Assembly: GCF_000425065.1 (NCBI RefSeq)
Contig: NZ_AULB01000014.1
Span: 124,001-188,000, forward strand
DNA length: 64,000 nucleotides
Reading direction: 5' to 3'
Source of the DNA: Actinomadura rifamycini DSM 43936
GTDB taxonomy: Bacteria; Actinomycetota; Actinomycetes; Streptosporangiales; Streptosporangiaceae
Each line of letters opens with the position of its first letter. Position 1 is the stretch's first letter. The position numbers were made by a program, and so were the translations under genes. The notes below the pieces were generated by a model. That model had not been told where the DNA came from and ran no database searches. It saw nothing but the letters and a program-made list of their open reading frames with translations. Shown here piece after piece: positions 44,461 to 53,043 of this stretch.

Positions 44461-45594
44461 TCAGAGGCGCTCGATGATGGTGGCGTTGGCCTGTCCGCCG
44501 CCCTCGCACATCGTCTGCAGGCCGTAGCGGCCGCCGGTGCGCTCCAGCTCGTGCAGCAGCTTGGTCATCAGGACGCCGCCGGTGGCGCCCAGCGGGTGGC
44601 CGAGCGCGATGGCGCCGCCGTTGGGGTTGGTCTTCTCCAGGGACGCGCCGGTGTCGCGGGCCCACGCCAGCGGGACCGGGGCGAACGCCTCGTTGACCTC
44701 GAAGACGTCGATGTCGTCGATCTTGAGGCCGGCGCGGTCGAGGGCCTTCTCGGTCGCGGGGATCGGGCCGGTCAGCATGTAGACCGGGTCCGAGCCGGTG
44801 ACGGCGAGGGTGTGGATGCGGGCGCGCGGGGTGAGGTTGTACCGCTTGACGGCGGCCTCGGACGCGATCATGACGGCGGACGAGCCGATGGAGATCTGCG
44901 ACGCGACGGCGGCGGTGATGCGGCCGCCCTCCCGCAGCAGCTTCAGCTCGCCCATCTTCTCGAGGGTGGTGTCGGGGCGGGCGCCCTCGTCCTTGCCGAG
45001 GCCCGCGATGGGGGCGATCTCCCGGTCGAAGTAGCCGGCCTCGATCGCCTTGGCGGCGCGCTGGTGGCTCTCCAGCGCGAACTTCTCCAGGTCCTCGCGG
45101 CTGAGGTCCCACTTCTCGGCCATGAGCTCGGCGCCGCGGAACTGGGAGATCTCCTGCATGCCGTACCGCTCGGCCCAGCCCTCGCCGTAGGGGAAGTCCA
45201 TCCCCTTGACGATGCTGGAGCCCATCGGGACCTTCGCCATCTGCTCGACGCCGGCGGCGACGACCAGGTCCTGGGTGCCGGACATGACGCCCTGGGCGGC
45301 GAAGTGGATCGCCTGCTGCGAGGACCCGCACTGCCGGTCGATGGTCACGCCGGGCACGCTCTCCGGCAGGCCCGCCGACAGCCACGCGGTGCGCGCGATG
45401 TCGAGCGCCTGCGGACCGACCTGCATGACGCAGCCCATGATCACGTCTTCCACCGCGGACGGGTCGGCCCCGGTGCGGTCGACGAGCTCCTTGAGCACGT
45501 GCGCCCCGAGGTCGGCGGGGTGCACGTCCTTGAGAGCGCCCTTCTTGGTGCCGACGGGGGTACGGACCGCGCCGACGATGTACGCCTCGGCCAC
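44461..45594 (-). CDS. Acetyl-CoA C-acyltransferase (thiolase)
   Basis: A 377-residue thiolase with Cys89 as nucleophile (TIDRQCGSSQQA), the NEAFAPV motif, His333 in GGAIALGHPLGATG and Cys363 in CEGGGQ as acid/base. It cleaves 3-ketoacyl-CoA or condenses acetyl-CoA. The GTG start has a strong GGAGG. The region ahead (about 45640-45655) contains GGTCAGTCAG-like bases resembling sites of TetR-type acyl-CoA regulators. With the hydratase and acyl-CoA dehydrogenase, it makes a partial beta-oxidation block. Confidence 0.95.
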   Translation of the reverse strand: MAEAYIVGAVRTPVGTKKGALKDVHPADLGAHVLKELVDRTGADPSAVEDVIMGCVMQVGPQALDIARTAWLSAGLPESVPGVTIDRQCGSSQQAIHFAAQGVMSGTQDLVVAAGVEQMAKVPMGSSIVKGMDFPYGEGWAERYGMQEISQFRGAELMAEKWDLSREDLEKFALESHQRAAKAIEAGYFDREIAPIAGLGKDEGARPDTTLEKMGELKLLREGGRITAAVASQISIGSSAVMIASEAAVKRYNLTPRARIHTLAVTGSDPVYMLTGPIPATEKALDRAGLKIDDIDVFEVNEAFAPVPLAWARDTGASLEKTNPNGGAIALGHPLGATGGVLMTKLLHELERTGGRYGLQTMCEGGGQANATIIERL

Positions 45595-45693
45595 TACGCC
45601 TCCAACTGTCTGGGTTCCGTCCCGAAACCGAGTGTGATTCGGTCAGTCAGTATGAGATTACAGGGCCGATGGCGCAACGGCATGTGACGGGGG

Positions 45694-47721
45694 TTACCCG
45701 GCGGCGGCGGTCGCGCCGCGCATCGTCCCGCCGTCGGCGTCGTCGCCCAGCGACGCGCGGGCGAGGCGGGTCAGGACGTCCGCGAGCTCGGGATGCTCCT
45801 CGGGGGCCCAGCCCTCCACGTGCGCGGCCAGCCCCTCGCGGCGCGCGGCGAACAGCCGCTCGGCGACGTCCCGCCCCGCGTGCGTGATCGCCAGCACACC
45901 GTCGCGGCGCTCCACGAGGCCGTCGCCGACGAGACGGTCGACGAACGGGCGCCCGGTCTCCACCGGCACGCCCGCACGGGCCGCGAGGTCCTCGCCGCGG
46001 ACCGTCCCGTCCTTGGCGATCCGGCACAGCGCCCACAGGCTGCCCGCCGGGAGGTCCACCCCGGCGAGGGCGCCCAGCCGCGCGTACAGGTCCCGGGCGC
46101 GCGGGTCGCGGCGCATCAGCTCGCTCAGGCACCGCTCCATCTCGTGCCGGGACGACCGGACGGTCGGCGCCGCGCCGAACCCCTCGCCGTAGTCGCGCGT
46201 CCGGGACGTCTCGCGCAGCGGCGTCTCCCGCAGGAACAGCGCCAGCAGGAACCCCACCGCGGCCACCGGGACCGCCCAGAAGAACACGGTGTCGATGGAG
46301 TCGGCGTACGCGTGCAGCACCTCGTTCCTGACCTGCGCGGGGAACCGGTCGAGCAGCGTCGGGTCGCCCTGGACGGCGCCCGGGTCGAAGCCCGGCGGCA
46401 GGTCCCGGGCGATCGCGTCGACGTTGCTCGCGAGCGTGTTGCTGAACACCGCGCCGAACACGGCGACCCCGAACGAGCCGCCGATCTGCCGGAAGAACGT
46501 GACGCCGGACGTCGCCGCGCCCAGGTCCCCGTACGGGACGGCGTTCTGCACGGCGATCACGAGGATCTGCAGGACCATCCCGAGCCCCAGCCCGAGCAGC
46601 GCGAACCGCAGGCTCATCGCGAGCGTCGAGGACGTCTCGTCCAGCTGCGACACCAGGTACAGCGCGACCGCGATGATCGGCGTGCCGAGCACCGGGAAGA
46701 CCTTGTACCGGCCGGTCCGGCTGACGATCTGGCCGGACCCGATCGAGGTCACCAGCATCCCGAGCATCATCGGCAGCAGGTACACGCCCGACAGCGTGGG
46801 CGACACGCCGTGCACGATCTGCAGGAAGATCGGCAGGTACGTGAGCGCGCCGAACATCGCGAACCCCACCACGAACCCGACCGCCGACCCGATCGCGAAC
46901 ACCGGGTGGGCCAGGAGCTTCGGCGGCAGGACCGGCTCCGCCGCGCGCCGCTCCACCAGCACCCAGACCGCGATCAGCACCGCCGACGCCCCGGCGAGCC
47001 CGATGATCTGCGGGGAGACCCAGTCGTAGGTCGTCCCGCCCCAGGTCGTCACCAGCACCAGGCCGACCGCCCAGCCGACGATCAGCAGCGTCCCGGCGTA
47101 GTCGATGCGGTGGCGCTCCCGCTCGCCGTGCGCGCGCAGCACCACCGCGATCACCGCGAGCGCCACGACGCCGATCGGCAGGTTGACGTAGAACACCCAC
47201 CGCCACGACAGGTTGTCGACGAACCAGCCGCCGAGCAGCGGCCCGCACACGCTCGACACGCCGAACACCGCGCCGAACAGCCCCTGGTACCGGCCCCGCT
47301 CGCGGGGCGGCACGACCTCCCCGACGATCGCGATGGCCAGCACCATCAGCCCGCCGCCGCCGAGCCCCTGCAGCGCCCGGAACAGGATCAGCTCGGTCAT
47401 CCCCTGCGCGATGCCGCACAGCGCCGACCCGATCAGGAAGACGACGATCGACGTCTGGAACAGCCGCTTGCGGCCGTACTGGTCGCCGAGCTTGCCCCAC
47501 AGCGGCGTGGACGCCGTCGCGGCCAGCAGGTACGCCGTCACCACCCACGACAGGTGGTTCAGCCCGCCGAGATCGCTGACGATCGTCGGCAGCGCGGTCG
47601 ACACGATCGTCTGGTCGAGGGCCGCCAGCAGCAGCGCCAGCATGAGCGCGCCCAGCACGGCGTACAGCTCCCTGCCCGCCGGCATGGCCGGTTCGGCCGG
47701 TTCGTCCCGCGCCGCCGTCAT
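45694..47721 (-). CDS. DHA2-family MFS drug exporter fused to a MarR-like winged helix
   Basis: A 675-residue protein. The first ~520 residues are a 14-helix EmrB/QacA-type transporter: LDQTIVSTALPTI (motif D1), WGKLGDQYGRKR (motif A) and GVSSVCGPLLGGWF (motif C). The last ~150 residues are soluble and look like a MarR-type domain: SLWALCRIAKDGTVRGEDLAARAGVP, then a winged hairpin LVERRDGVLAITHAGRDVA. The exporter is expected in the membrane, with the DNA-binding-like domain in the cytoplasm. It is a single uninterrupted frame. Confidence 0.9.
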   Translation of the reverse strand: MTAARDEPAEPAMPAGRELYAVLGALMLALLLAALDQTIVSTALPTIVSDLGGLNHLSWVVTAYLLAATASTPLWGKLGDQYGRKRLFQTSIVVFLIGSALCGIAQGMTELILFRALQGLGGGGLMVLAIAIVGEVVPPRERGRYQGLFGAVFGVSSVCGPLLGGWFVDNLSWRWVFYVNLPIGVVALAVIAVVLRAHGERERHRIDYAGTLLIVGWAVGLVLVTTWGGTTYDWVSPQIIGLAGASAVLIAVWVLVERRAAEPVLPPKLLAHPVFAIGSAVGFVVGFAMFGALTYLPIFLQIVHGVSPTLSGVYLLPMMLGMLVTSIGSGQIVSRTGRYKVFPVLGTPIIAVALYLVSQLDETSSTLAMSLRFALLGLGLGMVLQILVIAVQNAVPYGDLGAATSGVTFFRQIGGSFGVAVFGAVFSNTLASNVDAIARDLPPGFDPGAVQGDPTLLDRFPAQVRNEVLHAYADSIDTVFFWAVPVAAVGFLLALFLRETPLRETSRTRDYGEGFGAAPTVRSSRHEMERCLSELMRRDPRARDLYARLGALAGVDLPAGSLWALCRIAKDGTVRGEDLAARAGVPVETGRPFVDRLVGDGLVERRDGVLAITHAGRDVAERLFAARREGLAAHVEGWAPEEHPELADVLTRLARASLGDDADGGTMRGATAAAG

Positions 47722-47779
47722 GCGCCCCCCTGCCCGTCCGTGACGTCAGGGGCCTACCCACGAGCCCGGCGGGATCACG

Positions 47780-48178
47780 TCACCGCAGCACGTCCCGCGC
47801 CACCTTCGCCGCGCCCAGCGCCGCCGCGCTCCCGGACACCGCCAGCGCGCCCGCCGCCGCCCACAGCGGCACGCGCTTGCGGCCGCTCAGCCCCGTCACC
47901 ACGTCGAGGGAGTCCACGCCGAGCCCGAGCCGCGCCCACAGCTTCCGGCCGTCCTCCCCGCTCAGCAGGTAGCCGGCGCCGAGCGCGATCTCGCGGGCGG
48001 CGAACATCCGGGTGACGAAGTCGCGGCCGCCGTCCGCGCCGCGCCCCATCCCCATCGCCCGGACGGTCAGCCCGGGCGCGGCGAACGCGGCGACGCCCAG
48101 CGCCACCCGACCCCGCGCGAGCTGCACCATCAGCTCGTCGATCTTGTCCCGCTCGTCAACTTCATTCACATCTGCCAC
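47780..48178 (-). CDS. Small conserved-looking membrane protein of unknown function
   Basis: A 132-residue protein with several weak hydrophobic stretches and the pattern FVTRMFAAREIALGAGYLLSG followed by LGLGVDSLDVVTGL. This resembles DUF4267-like small membrane proteins, but I cannot name the family surely. It starts at GTG 48176-48178. Confidence 0.75.
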   Translation of the reverse strand: MADVNEVDERDKIDELMVQLARGRVALGVAAFAAPGLTVRAMGMGRGADGGRDFVTRMFAAREIALGAGYLLSGEDGRKLWARLGLGVDSLDVVTGLSGRKRVPLWAAAGALAVSGSAAALGAAKVARDVLR

Positions 48179-48283
48179 AACCGCGAGGGTAGCGGGCCGA
48201 CCCCGCGCCCCGACTCCCGGGTAACCCGCTACTTACACGTCTATCGTTCTAGGGAGGCGGCACTCCCCCGGTGGAAGGTGACC

Positions 48284-48445
48284 ATGACAGGCATCATCGC
48301 CCTCATCGTGACGGCCCTGCTCGTCTCGTTCGCGATCCGCTGGGCGGCGGTGAAGATGCGCCTGCCCATGCCCACCCGGATCGCCGTGATCACCGTGTTC
48401 GTCCTGGTGGCGCTCACCCTGTACGGGACCCAGCTCCCGGATTGA
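48284..48445 (+). CDS. Small two-helix membrane protein (53 residues)
   Basis: A short gene: MTGIIALIVTALLVSFAIRW then a basic loop (AAVKMRLPMPTR) and a second helix IAVITVFVLVALTLYG. GGAAGG lies before the ATG, giving a convincing initiation region. The function is unknown. A GTCTATCGTTCTAGGGAGG stretch upstream is a likely promoter/operator region. Confidence 0.75.
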   Translation: MTGIIALIVTALLVSFAIRWAAVKMRLPMPTRIAVITVFVLVALTLYGTQLPD

Positions 48446-48583
48446 CGCGCAGATTCTTTCCCCGACGTCCGAACTTACCGGCCGGGCGGCGAGTCATACC
48501 TGACGAAACCGGCCGCACCGCCGGTCGCGGCATGCCCGCGACCGGTACCCCGTGCGGCATGGCCGGACCGAGGGAGACCCGCA

Positions 48584-49333
48584 GTGCCGCATCCGGCGAC
48601 CGTCGTCCCCGAGATCGCCCCGCACCTCAAACGGCTGCTGGACTTCGTCGACCCGCAGCCGGGCGACGTCTGCCTGGACGTCGCGCGGGGCCGCGGACCG
48701 CTGCCCGCCCTGCTCGCGCCCCGCGTCCGCCGCCTCACCGCCGTGGACGCCGCCCGCGACGGCCGCGCGTTCCGCACCGGGCCCGTCCGGATGCCCGGCG
48801 ACGCCCTCCCCGCCCCGGCCGCCCCGAGCCCCCGCACCGACGAGACCGTCCACGAGACCGTCCGCGCCGACGCGACCGCGCTCCCCTACCCGGACGGCTC
48901 GTTCACCCTCGTCACCGCGCGGTTCGCCCTCTACGCGCTCGGCGCGCCGGACGCCGTCCTGCGCGAGCTCCTCCGCGTCCGGCGCCCCGGCGGGCGGCTC
49001 ATCATGGCCGACCTCGTCCGCGGCAACTTCGCCGGCACCGCGCGCGACCGCATCGAACGCCTCCGCGACCCCGACCACCCGGGCATCCCCACCATCGCGC
49101 GGCTCACCGACATGGTCACCGCCGCCGGCGGCACCATCCGCCGCCTCGACGTCTTCACCGTCGAGCGTCCCGCCGAACCCTGGCTGGCCGACGCCCCCGA
49201 CCCCGACGCCGCCGACCGCGTCCGCGAGGAACTCCTCGACGAGGTCGACGGCGGCCCCCGCACCGGCGCGAAGCCCCGCATCATCGGCGGCGAACTCTGG
49301 TTCACCCAAACCTGGGCGCATGTCTTGTGTTAG
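48584..49333 (+). CDS. SAM-methyltransferase-like protein with unusual motif I
   Basis: A 249-residue protein of Methyltransf_11/UbiE-like layout: LTAVDAA, YPDGSFTLVTARFALYAL and LLRVRRPGGRLIMADLV are all recognisable. The glycine-rich motif I reads CLDVARGRGPLPALLA, where ARGRG replaces the usual GxGxG pattern, so SAM binding may be altered. GTG start with GGGAG upstream. The substrate is unknown. Confidence 0.8.
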   Translation: MPHPATVVPEIAPHLKRLLDFVDPQPGDVCLDVARGRGPLPALLAPRVRRLTAVDAARDGRAFRTGPVRMPGDALPAPAAPSPRTDETVHETVRADATALPYPDGSFTLVTARFALYALGAPDAVLRELLRVRRPGGRLIMADLVRGNFAGTARDRIERLRDPDHPGIPTIARLTDMVTAAGGTIRRLDVFTVERPAEPWLADAPDPDAADRVREELLDEVDGGPRTGAKPRIIGGELWFTQTWAHVLC

Positions 49334-49432
49334 GCCCAACGACCTCAGCCAAGCCCCGGCCAGAGCGGACCGGAACCACTGCGATTGCGTCCGAAGGCAG
49401 GTTCGAGCGAAGCGAGAACCTGATCGCGCAGC

Positions 49433-49616
49433 GAGCCCCCTGGGCGAGTCGGAGCGATGCAGCAATCGCGGCAAGGCCCGTGGAAGGAAGGCCCCCTGGG
49501 GCCTGACGCCGAGGGTCTTGCAATAAGCACGTGAGCCCCTTGGGCGAGTCGGAGCGATGCAGCAATCGCACGCCGCGCCCGTTGAAGGAAGGCCCCCCGG
49601 GGCCTGACGCCGAGGG
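49433..49616. repeat. Two imperfect ~83-bp direct repeats in an intergenic region
   Basis: Units at 49433-49515 and 49533-49616 (100-base period) share gagcccc, gggcgagtcggagcgatgca, aaggaaggcccc and ggggcctgacgccgaggg. Each contains an AGGCCCC/GGGGCCT hairpin. No gene is seen in this roughly 290-base gap between the methyltransferase and the SpoIIE gene. It may be tandem terminators or a genome-specific repeat family. Confidence 0.8.
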
Positions 49617-49624
49617 CGCCGCGA

Positions 49625-51898
49625 TCAATCGAGACGGAGCTCGAACCAGACCGCTTTGCCGTCGCTGGTGGGGCGGGCGCCCCAGCGGGTGGCGAGCTGG
49701 TCGACGAGGTAGAGGCCGCGGCCGCCCTCGTCGGTCTCGCCGGCGCTGCGGATGCGGGGCAGCCGCATGTCGGTGTCGAACACCTCGACCCAGACGGCCT
49801 CGGCGCCGCGGCGCAGGCGGAGCCGGAACTCCTTCGCCGGGGGTTCGCGGCGGCCCAGGTCGGCGCCGAGGTTCCAGTCGTCCTCGTCGAAGGAGTCGAC
49901 CATGTCCATGTCGAACTGGACGGGCGCGCCGAGCGGCTCGCCGCCGATGGGGACCGGGATGGCGGGCTCGCGGCGCGGCGTCGGCGTCGTCGTGGCGTGC
50001 AGGACGACGTTCGTGACGACCTCGGACACGAGCAGGCACGCGAGTTCGGCCTGCTCGTCGTGCATGCCCCAGGCCGCGAAGGCGTCCGCGGCCATCCGGC
50101 GGGCCTCCGACACCATGATCGGCTCGGCGGGGAAGGTGCGCTCGACGACGCCGAGCTCGTCGGGCGCGGTGCGGATGACGACGATGGCGACGTCGTCGTC
50201 GATGTCGCCGGGGACGGCGTCGTAGGCGGCGTTCGCGATGGCTTCGACGCCGCCGCGGGCGACCTCGGCGACGGCGGCGCGGACGCGGGCCCGGGACTCC
50301 TCGCGGGTGAAGTACTCGCCGTCGTCCTTGGGGCGCCGGTCGATGAGCCCGTCGGTGTACAGGACGAGCGTGGAGCCGGGCTTGAGCTCGGTGGTCTCCT
50401 CGTTGAAGAGGATCTCGCCGCCCATGCCGGGGGCGCGCAGGCCGAGCATGCCGCCCTCGCTCTCGAAGTCCAGCTCGCCGACCTGCCCGTCCACGATGAG
50501 CAGGGGCGGGTCGTGCCCGGCGTTGGCGAACTCGAGGACGCGCGACCACGCGTCGTACACGAAGTAGGTGCAGGAGACGAGCGGCGGGCGGACGAGGTCG
50601 TCGCTGTTCCAGCCGGACCGCATCCGCTCGGGGCGGGTCATGGTGCGGACCCACTCGTCGAGCTTGCGCAGGATGTCGGCGGGCGGCTTGTCGTCCTGGG
50701 CGAAGGCGCGCAGCGCGGCGCGGAGCTGCCCCATGACGGCGGCGGCGCGGGCGCCGCGGCCCTCGACGTCGCCGATGACGAGGCCGACGCGTCCGGCGGA
50801 CAGCGGGATGACGTCGTACCAGTCGCCGCCCACCTGCGTCTGGATGCCGTGCCCGTGGGACTCCAGGGGCCGGGCGGGCTCGTACCGCCACGCGATCTGC
50901 AGCCCGTCGAGGTGCGGGGGCCGGTCGCCGGGGAGGAGGTGCTTCTGGAACGCGAGGGCGGTCTCGCGCTCCTCCTCGAACAGCATCGCGTTGTCGACGG
51001 CGACGGCGACGCGGCCGGCGATGGCGCCGAGCAGGTCGCGGTCGAAGCCGTCGTAGTGCGGGTCGGGGCGCTTCGACAGGTTCGACAGGGCGAGGCTCAT
51101 CACGCCCAGCAGCTCGCCGCGGACGAGCAGCGGCGCGGAGATCACGGACGTGATGCCCATCGCGTCGCCGAGCCGCTTGGACGACTCGGACGGCGCGCTG
51201 AACCGGTGCTGGATCATGTCCTCGACGAGGACGGCGTCGCGGCGGCTCATCGCCTTGGCGCTGAAGTGCCCCGGCGGGTACGAGACGGGCTCGCCGACCT
51301 CGGCCCACGTGCCGGGCGGCGGCTCCCAGCCGCCGGCGTGCCGGGACACCCGCCGGTAGAGGCGGTCGCCGCTGTACAGGTCGATGAAGCAGTGGTCGGC
51401 GAACTGCGGGACGAGCGTGTCGGCGACGCGGCGCAGCGTCGTCTCGAGTTCGAGGGACCCGGCGAGCCGCTCGCCGATGCGTTCGAGGAGGCCGTAGCGG
51501 TCCTGCTCGCGCTGGTTGGAGCGCAGCGCCTCGCGGGCGAAGATGACGACACCGTCCACCGCGCCGGACGGGTGGCGCAGCGGGACGGCGTGGGCGCGGG
51601 TGTAGACGGTGGTGCCGTCAGCGCGCAGGTTGCAGAAGGTGCCCTCCCACACGCCGCCCTTGAGGACGTGCTTGGCCAGTTCGGTGGCCTGCTCGTGGTC
51701 CTCCTCGGCGATGCCGAGGGACAGCACCGAGTGCCCGATGATCTCGTCGCCGCCGAAACCGAAGAGCTGCCGCGCGAAGGAGTTCCCGTAGATGACGTTG
51801 GAGAACCGGTCGCAGACGATGACCGCCATCTCCATCTGGTTGAGGACGGTCTCGGGCGGCAGGTGCGCCTCGAAAGGCGCTTCCCCCCAACGCTTCAT
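49625..51898 (-). CDS. PAS-GAF-SpoIIE phosphatase with C-terminal HATPase domain
   Basis: A 757-residue signalling protein. A PAS domain (about 18-125, VIVCDRFSNVIYGN), a GAF domain (about 150-320), a PP2C-like SpoIIE phosphatase (about 330-570: QVGGDWYDV, VIGDVEGRG, FANAGHDPPLL, YTDGLIDRR, DDVAIVVIR) and an anti-sigma-type HATPase (about 585-757) follow in order. The HATPase has a long acidic insert between its N box (LLVSEVVTNVVLHA) and G box (DEGGRGLYLVDQLA). It should dephosphorylate anti-anti-sigma factors or switch sigma factor partners. No signal peptide or transmembrane helix is visible. Confidence 0.93.
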   Translation of the reverse strand: MKRWGEAPFEAHLPPETVLNQMEMAVIVCDRFSNVIYGNSFARQLFGFGGDEIIGHSVLSLGIAEEDHEQATELAKHVLKGGVWEGTFCNLRADGTTVYTRAHAVPLRHPSGAVDGVVIFAREALRSNQREQDRYGLLERIGERLAGSLELETTLRRVADTLVPQFADHCFIDLYSGDRLYRRVSRHAGGWEPPPGTWAEVGEPVSYPPGHFSAKAMSRRDAVLVEDMIQHRFSAPSESSKRLGDAMGITSVISAPLLVRGELLGVMSLALSNLSKRPDPHYDGFDRDLLGAIAGRVAVAVDNAMLFEEERETALAFQKHLLPGDRPPHLDGLQIAWRYEPARPLESHGHGIQTQVGGDWYDVIPLSAGRVGLVIGDVEGRGARAAAVMGQLRAALRAFAQDDKPPADILRKLDEWVRTMTRPERMRSGWNSDDLVRPPLVSCTYFVYDAWSRVLEFANAGHDPPLLIVDGQVGELDFESEGGMLGLRAPGMGGEILFNEETTELKPGSTLVLYTDGLIDRRPKDDGEYFTREESRARVRAAVAEVARGGVEAIANAAYDAVPGDIDDDVAIVVIRTAPDELGVVERTFPAEPIMVSEARRMAADAFAAWGMHDEQAELACLLVSEVVTNVVLHATTTPTPRREPAIPVPIGGEPLGAPVQFDMDMVDSFDEDDWNLGADLGRREPPAKEFRLRLRRGAEAVWVEVFDTDMRLPRIRSAGETDEGGRGLYLVDQLATRWGARPTSDGKAVWFELRLD

Positions 51899-52099
51899 CT
51901 CCCCATCCCGATCAGTTGCGTTCCTCGCCCGTCCGTGCCGCCCCGCCGCCCGGCGATGATCACCGGGCGTCGCGGTGCGGATGCCGCGCGTACCTCTCCC
52001 GTCGTATTGAACGACGAACCGACCGCCGGGATACGCCCGAAAGGCGCGATGGTAAGGAGATCTTCGGTATAGACCTGCGGGGCGGGCACGCGGGGGCGC

Positions 52100-52801
52100 T
52101 CAGACGCGGCTGACGAAGACGTGCTCGGCGATGTCGCGCGGCAGTTCCGTCTCAGGACCGTCGGCCTCGTCGTCACAGGTCACCCGCACCCCGTCATCGG
52201 TCGCCCGAAGAGTCACCTCTCGTCCCGGTTGTATCCCGAACTGCTTGAGTCTAAGCATCAGGTCGCTGTCGCCCTGCACCTGCTCGCTGATGCGCTGGAT
52301 GACGGCGCCGGAGCCGGCCGGGCTGGCGACGGCGGTCATCACCGACAGCGGCGGCGTCTGCTCGGCGACGCGGCCGCCGCCCAGTTCGTCCAGGCCGGGG
52401 ATCGGGTTGCCGTGCGGGCAGGTGGTCGGGTTGTCGAGCAGCGCGACGAGCCGGCGTTCGACGTCCTCGGACATGACGTGCTCCCAGCGGCACGCCTCGA
52501 TGTGGACGTCCTCCCAGGGCAGGCCGATGACGTTGACCAGCAGGCACTCGGCGAGCCGGTGCTTGCGCATCACGCGGGTGGCGAGGCCGCGGCCGCTCTC
52601 GGTCAGTTCGAGGTGCCGGTCCCCCTCGACCCGGAGGAGCCCGTCCCGCTCCATGCGCGCGACCGTCTGGCTCACCGTCGGGCCGCTCTGGGAGAGCCGT
52701 TCCGCGATGCGCGCGCGAAGGGGGATGATCCCCTCTTCTTCGAGTTCGAACACCGTCCGGAGGTACATCTCCGTGGTATCGATCAGGCCGTGTGAGGTCA
52801 C
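52100..52801 (-). CDS. ideR: Iron-dependent repressor IdeR/DtxR
   Basis: A 233-residue repressor closely resembling mycobacterial IdeR: LIDTTEMYLRTVFELEEEG, LSQSGPTVSQTVARMERDGLLRV, IEACRWEHVMSEDVERRL. Metal ligands seen are Met12, Cys104, Glu107 and His108 (site 2) and His81, Glu85 and His100 (site 1); numbering is shifted +2 from IdeR. A C-terminal SH3-like domain follows. GTG start with GGAGG. It is an iron master regulator, probably acting on siderophore and storage genes elsewhere; a target here is not proven. Confidence 0.95.
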   Translation of the reverse strand: MTSHGLIDTTEMYLRTVFELEEEGIIPLRARIAERLSQSGPTVSQTVARMERDGLLRVEGDRHLELTESGRGLATRVMRKHRLAECLLVNVIGLPWEDVHIEACRWEHVMSEDVERRLVALLDNPTTCPHGNPIPGLDELGGGRVAEQTPPLSVMTAVASPAGSGAVIQRISEQVQGDSDLMLRLKQFGIQPGREVTLRATDDGVRVTCDDEADGPETELPRDIAEHVFVSRV

Positions 52802-52899
52802 AGCTCCCTCCAGTCTTATGGTGACGAGTCTACTTGCTCGGCGGCCTCGGCGGCGGGCGAGCGAATAACCCGGTGAGAGCGGGTACGGGGAAACGCAAG

Positions 52900-53043
52900 A
52901 TGAACACAAGAACTCCCCGCGGCGCCGAAATGTTCCTCCCGGAGGACCCGCGGGACCGCTCCGACCTGCGTACCCTCCGCGACGCGGCGGCCGGCTGCCG
53001 CGGGTGCGACCTCTACTGCGACGCCATGACCGAGTACAGCTAG
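52900..53043 (+). pseudogene. Truncated UdgX-like uracil-DNA glycosylase remnant (47 residues)
   Basis: The peptide AEMFLPEDPRDRSDLRTLRD followed by AAAGCRGCDLY matches the N-terminus of UdgX/family 4-like glycosylases, including the first two Fe-S cysteines (CxxC), but then stops (CDAMTEYS) where the family has ATQ-x-VFGEG. The rest of the glycosylase is absent: the next bases are the end of the convergent MFS gene, and both stop codons share CTAG (53040-53043). GGGGAAA precedes the ATG. It is a deletion remnant, or less likely a small stand-alone protein. Confidence 0.7.

Noticed and set aside
49433..49616. Insertion sequence or MITE
   Set aside because: No terminal inverted repeats, no transposase and no target duplication are visible; only a direct repeat can be claimed.
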